From Rhynchopus sp. YZ270_cl-10 (lineage: Eukaryota > Euglenozoa > Diplonemea > Diplonemida > Diplonemidae): a stretch of 64,000 bases of DNA. The stretch lies in NCBI GenBank assembly GCA_964035575.1, contig OZ037844.1, positions 1,452,501 through 1,516,500 of the forward strand, given 5' to 3'. Positions 57,081-64,000 of the stretch are shown here, piece by piece. The notes under the pieces are model-generated. The model saw only the letters and a program-made list of their open reading frames with translations, made no database searches and was not told where the DNA came from. Made by a program: the position numbers and the translations under genes. Position 1 is the stretch's first letter, and each line of letters opens with the position of its first letter.

Positions 57081-57523
57081 AGAGAGAGCGCAATAGGAAG
57101 AGAGCGCGATCGCTTCTTCGGCAACGTGTCGAAATCAGCAGCGTCGCACAGTAAATAAAATGAGCCTCCCTCGCGATAGCGATAGGTCACGAGTGTCGCA
57201 AAGAAGGTACAAATACGACCTCTACGGTGTTGTGATGCAACGACTCACACCTCTGTCGCTCACGAGAGGAAAGTTGTGAGGTTCCACGCCCCACAACGGT
57301 GTAACTCCAGATACTTCACGACTGCAATCATTGCACATCGTAATGCTACACACCACATCCCCCCAGGCGCTTCGCGGCGAAGGGCAGGCTTAGCCCAGCC
57401 CTTAGCCAGGCAAAAATCACTTTGTCTTGATTTTTAAGTAAAAATACAGGGTGCAACGAAACCAGAAAAAAACTTCACCATTGGACGTTTCTGGGTTCCG
57501 AGCTTCCAACACAAAATTTTTGT
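57081..57523. other. Intergenic, no gene seen
   Basis: Short inverted motifs (CTCGCGATAGCGATAGG; GGCGCTTCGCGGCG) but no recognisable gene or RNA. Confidence 0.4.
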
Positions 57524-58460
57524 ATCAGTCCTATTCGTGGTCATTTACCCCCCCCCCCTTTGGGTCGGTGAACCGGAAATTTTGGAAATAAGGGGGTAAA
57601 ATAAGGGGGGGGGGGGTAAATGAGGGGGTAAGGGGGGGGGGTAAATTACCATGTTATGGGTTAGGTCATGTTTTTGGGTGGGAAGGGGGGACTTTTTCAT
57701 ACACGGTGGGGTAAAATTTTGCACAACACAGTGTGACGACACATGCTCTCATGACAAATGTGTCATCTGAAAAAAATTCCTCACTTCCTTGCGACATCGC
57801 AAGCAGTCATGCATCATGGATCCACATCATCCACATCATCTTTCTGCCCGTGCCTGAACCATGACTGGTCAGGGATCACGGTGTTGCCTCAGATTCCGTG
57901 AGGTGTCCCAAACGTATCGCCCACGCAGCACAAACGTACCCACCTGCACCCATCTACCTGCACACGTGATGTAAAACAGGGTGAAAGATTATTTGCACTT
58001 TACCCCTTTCCTCATTTCGAGCTTGTCTCCAGCTTCAAATCAGACGAGTCCTACAGTCTCCGGATGTACGACCCGCTGAACACATCAGCCCCTCCCAGCA
58101 AACCATAAAACAAAACAGGTATGCGCTGCACTAAGTGAAACTATTACCCCATAATTACACGCCAGGTGGTGTTTTGCCACTCGTTCCCTGAACCCCCTCG
58201 CTTCGCTCGTGGGTTTAGGTCACTCGTGACAAAACACCACCTGGCGTGTTGCGGCGATAATTACCCAAAAATTACCTGGTGGCTGGTACTTTACCCCCCC
58301 AGGGGGGTAAAGTACCAGCCACAACAGGGTATTATAAGGGGGGGGGGGTAAATTACCATGTTATTTTGGCCTGAACCGTTTTTTTCTGAAAAAGGGGGTA
58401 AAATAAGGGGGGGGGGGGTAAATTTAGGGGGGGGGGTAAATGACCACGAATAGGACTGAT
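57524..58460. mobile_element. 937-bp TIR element with G-run subterminal repeats
   Basis: Termini ATCAGTCCTATTCGTGGTCA and complement ending 58460, about 32 bp. Subterminal GGGGGTAAATTACCATGTTA and GGGGGTAAAATAAGGGGG recur inward from each end. Further nested inverted repeats lie at 58161-58246 (CGCCAGGTGGTGTTTTG) and 58279-58322. No coding capacity. Confidence 0.78.
58279..58322. repeat. Perfect inverted repeat inside the 937-bp element
   Basis: GTGGCTGGTACTTTACCCCC and its exact complement separated by two bases: a stem of about 21 bp with a G/C-run at the tip. Confidence 0.8.
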
Positions 58461-59090
58461 TTTTTTTTCGCGATTTTTTTTAACTTAGCACTGCATGTGC
58501 TTAGAAAACCCGAATTTTTTACCCTTCAAAATTGCATTTGAGGAACTCACAACGCGTCAAAACGAAAAGGTCGTTTTTGGCACTTTTAAAACCGGGCTCC
58601 GCTGAGTTCACCATATTTTTGCTCGATTTAATTAGTGGAGTAACTAATTAGTAATCGCATTCTCGGACAAAAACTCGGGACGAGGTGTAAAAAAAAGGGG
58701 CAATACACAGAAGTGTCAATGATAATATAGCAACATCAAATAGCCAGCAACACAGCGCCGCAGGCGCACGGTACGCTACTTTTTTTTCTTTTTTCCCTAG
58801 ATTTCCCCCCCCTTTTCTTCCACTTCTTTTGACACAGCGAGCCAAACGCTCTGCACGGTGGGGTCACATGACCACGGGGGGTCATCTACAACCTCTTAAA
58901 ACCCCATTTTTCTCGGGGTGTACTTTGGTACACCCCGAATCCCTGTAAAAATCCAATTTTTTCCTGGAAAAATATTGGGGTGTACCAAAGTACACCCCGG
59001 TACACCTTGGCGGAAACTCTGGGTTTTCTTCCTTGCTTTCGTTTTGTTTTGTTTTCTTTATCTATGTGGATCCTGCCCCCCTGTGAACCG
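58461..59090. other. Intergenic, no gene seen
   Basis: Contains a GGGGTGTAC...GTACACCCC inverted repeat cluster (58915-59000) and otherwise unassigned sequence. Confidence 0.35.
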
Positions 59091-59370
59091 TTAGGGACCC
59101 CGCTCTGCCGTGGCAGTCGTGGTTAGCGTTGTCATGTTTGTCTGTAGCACACAAGTAAGAAGAGAGACTCGTGGTCTCATTGGCGTGTGTTTCTCAAGAG
59201 TTTGGTTATTGTTCTGTTGCCGTTTAACGGAAGCGCCTCCCCATTTACCACGTATATCGGGGGGAATATACAGGCTGCACAGATCTCGCCCCACTATGTG
59301 GCAGTCGAGCCTTGTTACGTGGCTCCCTGGCCTGACTGCGAACTCCGCGCAACCTTTTATTTTTTTACAG

Positions 59371-59472
59371 ACATGCACTTTTGAGGATCTACTAGAATTT
59401 ATTTCACGGCTATTTTGCGTGTGCCCAGACGCTCTCCCGCTCAAACTGGCCACTGTGTGTGTACATTTCTAG
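59371..59472 (+). CDS. Possible terminal exon of an unidentified gene
   Basis: A strong acceptor (TTTTATTTTTTTACAG, to 59370) is followed by an open frame T-C-T-F-E-D-L-L-E-F-I-S-R-L ending at TAG 59470-59472. A donor-like ACAA/GTAAGA is at about 59155, giving a possible intron of about 215 nt. No family is recognised. Confidence 0.25.
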   Translation, partial: TCTFEDLLEFISRLFCVCPDALPLKLATVCVHF

Positions 59473-60184
59473 TGCAATTTTTCAGTAACCGCGATTCGTC
59501 TATTGCTCCCCGTGCTTCCCACATCACACGCACATTACGTACAAATCAGGAATTTTGTATTTTTTCGTGTGACTGAGTGTGTGGATGTGTCGAGGACTTA
59601 TATTCTTCCCCAAACGCTTTAGCTCTGATTTTCTTTATCGAAACGTCGAGTGGACGCGTAATAATTTCCTGTTACCGGCCATGCCTTCGATATCAGACGC
59701 CTGTGTATATGGCACACCTTGTTGCTTTATTTTTCTGTGTTTTTGTCACACAACTTACTTCGTACATAAAAACTAACCCCATTTTTTATGTTTTATGATT
59801 ACATGCAATGCAAAAAGGAAATTGAACACCGCTCCCTACTCCCATCCTTTTTTCCATTTTTCTAATCCGGGGCGGGTTGGAGTAGAGCCACATTTCACCG
59901 ACAGGTCGAGGTGTGTGCGTTTCACCACAACCTCTCCCTTTTGTCTTTATTGTTTTTATTGCTTTATTGTTTTCGGGGGTGGGGGAAAAACATAAAAAGG
60001 AAAAGTAGGGTGCGGTTTCAATTTTGACGCTTTCTTTTTGCTTTTGTTTGAACAGACTGTTTGTACGCAGGTTACGCCTTTGTCCTACAGTGGTTTGAGC
60101 TTCTTGTGTTGACGCTGTCGAATAGGGGACACGGAATGTACGTATCCTGAAACGCACAGCATACACTGTTGTTTTATGCACACT

Positions 60185-60640
60185 TAGTCTTTTGCGCAAC
60201 AAGCAAGAGTAACGAGTCTCTCGAGCATTTCTTGCACCATGCTCATCCTCGAATGACATCATCTCTAGAATCAGGTTCGTGTGGAGGTGGGGAGGCAGTC
60301 TGCCAGTTGTTCTTGCTACTGTGAGCGGCGAGTTGAAGCGTTGTGCCCCTTTCAGTTGTGATGAGTGGCAAAAGAACGTCGACCTCGCTGTGTCTGCCTT
60401 CATCTGCGATGGCTGGTCGGATGTGATGCCAAGTTGCAAGAAGCACGCCACACTTCTTCTCTCGCACTGAAGAGCCTTGCAGTCTTTCTTTAGCCAAGAT
60501 CACGACAAAAGTGCTACATTTTCCACACGAAATACACGATCACCCACACCCTGCTTCGAGCGCTACATATGTGAGTGATGTCCACATGCAGAAAGGAATG
60601 AAAGCCTGAACGTGACGTCTTCAGACACCTCCTTTGTCTC
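60185..60640 (+). repeat. 5' flanking block of ankyrin gene B5 (internally deleted)
   Basis: Collinear with the B4 flank (50138 onward) but missing the segment with the stem-loop and possible intron: CATCATCTCT joins directly to AGAATCAGGTTCGTG. It retains the 63-codon frame (60279-60470). Confidence 0.85.
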
Positions 60641-60675
60641 CTTTGTGTCCCTCCTCCCCACCTCACAACCCACGC

Positions 60676-60682
60676 ATAAAAA
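60676..60682 (+). promoter_or_regulatory. CATAAAAAGG core box of ankyrin gene B5
   Basis: 45 nt before the ATG at 60721. Confidence 0.6.
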
Positions 60683-60720
60683 GGAAAACCACAACACACA
60701 TTAACGAGAAGTTCAAAACC

Positions 60721-63384
60721 ATGTCGAAGCGACACACAGACAGCACACCTGACGAGAAGGCACCACACAGCACAACACTTTCTGCACACAAGGTCTTGGT
60801 GGAGGCTGCCAGGAACGGTGACACGACTGCCGTGCGGGTGGGACTTGAGAAGCTCAGCCCAGACACAGACAGCAAAAGGGTTGCCTTCGATGCTGTGCAC
60901 GAGGCATGCAGAGGGAACCACGATGAATGCCTCTCACTGCTTCTTCCGTATGTTGAGACAACGCAGATGGGCTTCGGGATGCTGCTGAGTGAGTGCATCC
61001 ACGCAGACCACACTGCGTGCACGGAGGTCCTCTTGCAGCATTGGAAGTCAGTCTGCAGCAACGTTGCGTTTGTCCCACACGGGCAGGAGGACAACAAAGA
61101 CCGTCCCTGTCCAGCAATGTGGGCGGACCCTGCAGTGTGTCAGGTGCTCATTGATGCAGGGGCAGACATCGAGACAAAGGACGACATGGGACGTTCACCT
61201 CTGCACTGGTCTTGTCGTTCAGGAGCACTCGCAGTTGTGAAAATATTGGTCGAATCAGGTGCGGGAGTGTGTGGTACGTGCAACTTCGGACTCACATGTC
61301 TTATTTTTGCGGCACATCATGGACACACCGAGACTGTGCGCTATCTTGTGGTCTTGAAGGATGTGGACGTGAACGACAAGGATGAGGGCGGCTTCACTGC
61401 GGTGCTTTGTGCAGTTCATAAAAATCATTCAGATGTGATGAAGGTGCTCATTGATGCAGGGGCAGACATCGAGGCGAAGAGCAAAGATGGTCGTTCACCT
61501 CTGCTGTTTGCAAGCAGTTTAGGGCATCTCGATATTGTGAAGATCTTGGTGGAAGCTGGTGCGGGAGTGTGTGTCACTGTCAACAACGGAATCACGTGTC
61601 TTATGCTTGCGGCAAACTTTGGCCACACCGAGACTGTGCGCTATCTTGTGGGCTTGAAGGGTGTGGATGTGAATCATGCAGAGAACAACGGCTGCACTGC
61701 GTTGCACTGCGCAGTGCAGGAAGGACATGGCGATGTGGTGCAGATGCTCATTGATGCAGGGGCAGACATGGAGGCAGAGACCAGCGCGGGCGATTCTGCA
61801 CTGCTCTTGGCTGTCTTTCATGGGAAGCTGGAAGTTGCCAAGGTGTTGGTCGAAGCAGGTGCGAGAGTGTGTGTCACAGACAGCAAAGGACTCACATGTC
61901 TTATGCGTGCTGCTAATTGTGGACACACCGAGACTGTGTGCTATCTAGTGGGCTTGAGGGATGTGGATGTGAATCATGAAAATGAGAACGGCACCTCTGC
62001 GTTGCTCTGCGCAGTGCAGAAGGGACTTCCCACTGTGGTGCAGGTGCTCATTGATGCAGGGGCAGACGTGCAGGCAAAGAACACTAATGGAGAATTGCCT
62101 CTACACTTTGCTAGCTTCATGGGCGAGCTGGGGGCTGTGAAGATGTTGGTCGAAGCAGGTGCGGGAGTGCGTGTCACAGACAAGAAAGGGGAGACGTGTC
62201 TTATGCTTGCGTCGGGCGCTGGACACACCGAGACTGTGCGCTATCTTGTGGGCCTGAAGGAGGTGGATGTGAATCATGAACAGAACAACGGCTGCACTGC
62301 GTTGCACTGCGCAGTGCAGGGAGGACATGGCGCTGTGGTGCAGGTGCTCATTGATGCAGGGGCAGACATGGAGGCAAAGAACAACGGGGGTGGTTCGGCA
62401 CTGCTCTTGGCTAGCTTTCACGGGAAGCTGGAAGTTGCCAAGGTGTTGGTCGAAGCAGGTGCGGACGTGTGTGTCACAGACCACACAGGACTCACATGTC
62501 TTATGCTTGCGTCATATTTTGGACACACCGAGACTGTGCGTGCTCTTCTGTGCATGCCTGAGGTGGATGTGAATCACGTACTGAACGCAGAGAACAACAG
62601 CTCCACTTCGCTACACTACGCAGTGTTAAAGAAGCACGCAGATGTGGTGCAGGTGCTCATTGCTGCAGGGGCTGATGTTGATGCAAAGAACAGCATAGGA
62701 AGCACACCACTTCACTGTGCTTGTGAGGTTGGGGAACTCGACCTTGTGCAGATGTTGGTCGAAGCAGGTGCGGACGTGAGTCTGGTGGACGATAAGACTA
62801 ACACGTGTCTTATCGTTGCGGCGTATGCAGGACACACCGAGACTGTGCGCTATCTTGTGGGCTTGAAGGATGTGGACGTGAATTATCGAGGCACAAGCAA
62901 CTCCACAGCGTTGTACAGTGCTGTGCAGGAAGGACATCACGATGTGCTTGAGGTTCTCATTGATGCAGGGGCAGATATGGAGGTTGCGAACAGCAGGGGT
63001 ACACTGGCTCTGGAGGTTGCGTGCAATGGTGGGGATGTTGTGAGTGTGAAGATGTTGGTCGAAGCAGGCGCAAATGTGCATGTTGCAGACACGAATAGAG
63101 CCTCCTGTCTCATGCTTGCAGTGCTTGAAGGACACGCCGAGACGGTGCGCTACCTTGCAGGCTTGCCACAGGTGGACGTGGATGAAGTGCGTCAAGGAAA
63201 GACTGCGCTGTGCTGTGCACTGGACGGGGGAGCACATGCCGATGTGGTGCAGGCGCTTGGTGCGACACGTCGCATGCATGTCTCACGGACAGCGTGTGGT
63301 GGATGTCCTGTTGTATGGTGGGGTATTGGGGGTTTGTTTTTGGGGGTCTATGGTTATTTCAAACTAGCGAGAAGGGGTGTTTAG
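60721..63384 (+). CDS. Ankyrin-repeat protein B5, no basic cluster, membrane anchor (887 aa)
   Basis: Sister of B4: same MSKRHTDSTPDEKAPHSTTLSAHK start lacking the KRRKL cluster, same flanks. Seven modules instead of eight, with several replaced: the module near 62260-62480 (VDVNHEQNNGCTALHC, NNGGGSALLLASFHG) is its own. The final third (DVDAKNSIGSTPLHCACEVG) follows the B1/B4 version, not the B2/B3 version. It ends in VVWWGIGGLFLGVYGYF then KLARRGV. It is predicted to be membrane anchored through its C-terminus, partner unknown. The type B 3' block with stem-loop (63495-63514) follows. Confidence 0.88.
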   Translation: MSKRHTDSTPDEKAPHSTTLSAHKVLVEAARNGDTTAVRVGLEKLSPDTDSKRVAFDAVHEACRGNHDECLSLLLPYVETTQMGFGMLLSECIHADHTACTEVLLQHWKSVCSNVAFVPHGQEDNKDRPCPAMWADPAVCQVLIDAGADIETKDDMGRSPLHWSCRSGALAVVKILVESGAGVCGTCNFGLTCLIFAAHHGHTETVRYLVVLKDVDVNDKDEGGFTAVLCAVHKNHSDVMKVLIDAGADIEAKSKDGRSPLLFASSLGHLDIVKILVEAGAGVCVTVNNGITCLMLAANFGHTETVRYLVGLKGVDVNHAENNGCTALHCAVQEGHGDVVQMLIDAGADMEAETSAGDSALLLAVFHGKLEVAKVLVEAGARVCVTDSKGLTCLMRAANCGHTETVCYLVGLRDVDVNHENENGTSALLCAVQKGLPTVVQVLIDAGADVQAKNTNGELPLHFASFMGELGAVKMLVEAGAGVRVTDKKGETCLMLASGAGHTETVRYLVGLKEVDVNHEQNNGCTALHCAVQGGHGAVVQVLIDAGADMEAKNNGGGSALLLASFHGKLEVAKVLVEAGADVCVTDHTGLTCLMLASYFGHTETVRALLCMPEVDVNHVLNAENNSSTSLHYAVLKKHADVVQVLIAAGADVDAKNSIGSTPLHCACEVGELDLVQMLVEAGADVSLVDDKTNTCLIVAAYAGHTETVRYLVGLKDVDVNYRGTSNSTALYSAVQEGHHDVLEVLIDAGADMEVANSRGTLALEVACNGGDVVSVKMLVEAGANVHVADTNRASCLMLAVLEGHAETVRYLAGLPQVDVDEVRQGKTALCCALDGGAHADVVQALGATRRMHVSRTACGGCPVVWWGIGGLFLGVYGYFKLARRGV

Positions 63385-63568
63385 GAAATGTGAAGATGTT
63401 GGTCGAAGGTGTGGAGTGAGCATCACGACAACATGCAAGACGTGTCTTATCATTGCGTTTGTTTTCTTCCCCTGACAACGCACTTGTGGAGTCCCGCGCA
63501 GCTGATGTTGTGCGATAGGTGACGATAGGCCGCAGAAGGTGAAGAAGTTTTGTGTGGAAACACCTTTT
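63385..63568 (+). repeat. 3' flanking block of type B genes (B5)
   Basis: Ankyrin-derived relic and 3'-type stem-loop CGCGCAGC-TGAT-GTTGTGCG at 63495-63514. Confidence 0.85.
63495..63514 (+). promoter_or_regulatory. Conserved stem-loop, 3' type (B5)
   Basis: Identical to the hairpins after B2, B3 and B4. Confidence 0.55.
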
Positions 63569-63740
63569 CGCCTTATTCCTCTTATTTTGCCTCTTTTTCT
63601 CCTACTAAGGTGCCACACTCTCCTGCCTACTCTTAACCCGCTCATGTTGCAATTGCGGTGCTGTACATGCTTTGTACTGCACATATGAACGAACTGTTGG
63701 GTGATGTTTTAGCTTTTGTCCCCACATTTCATTTTTACAG

Positions 63741-63961
63741 GACATAGCAACCCAACCCCCTCCTATAGACAGCACCCATCCCATGTCTGTGCTCCGCTCC
63801 TGTCCACAAACTTCACAGAATTCTACAAGACATGTTCACAACATTCAAACGGGAAGATTTGGGTTTTTCTGTACTTCATGGATAATACAAGTAATGATCA
63901 CAACCAAAGGGTAGAGGCGAGTTGGGGTAGATACGATCAACACGGTTTAAAAATGATGTAA
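63741..63961 (+). CDS. Possible exon of an unidentified gene
   Basis: An acceptor-like CATTTCATTTTTACAG ends at 63740 and the following frame stays open for about 73 codons (KIWVFLYFMDNTSNDHNQRV) to a stop at 63959-63961. No family is recognised; may be chance. Confidence 0.2.
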
Positions 63962-63965
63962 GAGA

Positions 63966-64000
63966 TAACCGAATGGAGTGGGAACGCTAGTTAGAGCGCA
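63966..64000 (+). repeat. Dispersed repeat running off the window
   Basis: ACCGAATGGAGTGGGAACGC and TAGAGCGCA match 26255-26290. Confidence 0.6.

Noticed and set aside
2660-63384. Giant-virus origin of the ankyrin cluster
   Set aside because: Ankyrin families are common in giant viruses, but no viral hallmark gene is present, and spliced host-type genes lie in between.

Overview
The window is nuclear DNA of a microbial eukaryote of undetermined lineage. Evidence for a eukaryote: splice acceptors in front of coding exons (DHHC palmitoyltransferase at 138, C2 protein near 39200), a short A/T box (CATAAAAA) about 38-47 nt ahead of start codons, nuclear-localisation-like basic clusters, polyglutamine, and many minisatellites and non-autonomous DNA elements. 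Nothing identifies the phylum.

The dominant content is a head-to-tail family of ankyrin-repeat genes, all on the + strand. There are eight intact-looking copies (2660, 5288, 17722, 22747, 29989, 42227, 50955, 60721), two large broken copies (13795, 34368) and one small fragment (15303). All share a conserved N-terminus and then a varying number of a roughly 100-residue module made of three distinct ankyrin repeats; module number runs from 1 to about 8. Type A copies (2660, 5288, 13795, 17722, probably 34368) stop before, or are out of frame with, a hydrophobic tail. Type B copies (22747, 29989, 42227, 50955, 60721) end in a C-terminal membrane anchor. Two type B copies (50955, 60721) have lost the basic cluster present in all others. 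The genes lie in duplicated 5' and 3' flanking blocks that carry a conserved stem-loop, a possible 62-nt intron and the CATAAAAA box.

Few single-copy host genes are interspersed: the last exon of a DHHC palmitoyltransferase (138-1122), a coiled-coil/poly-Q protein (16329-17114), a C2-domain protein (39257-39865) and an N-terminal piece of an OTU-type cysteine protease (54920-55204, minus strand).

Much of the rest is repeats. Several terminal-inverted-repeat elements without any transposase are visible (1674-1941, 37216-37434, 4371-4439, 8268-9266, 9309-12770, 46972-48855, 45350-45578, 57524-58460, 21478-21937), along with two related 1-kb palindromes (7081-8272, 12860-13794). Minisatellites with related units (ACAGGTAC, CCCAGTA, TACTGTG, TATACTGTG and its complement, ACAGT) mostly sit inside these elements; the largest is 179 copies of a 7-mer. 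A 6.8-kb nest of such elements (6991-13794) has replaced the promoter and N-terminus of one ankyrin gene.

The most interesting possibility is a gene family built to vary: conserved ends, exchangeable and expandable middle modules, a short hypervariable loop, and copies that differ in predicted targeting. Function is unknown, and this reading is inference from sequence alone.
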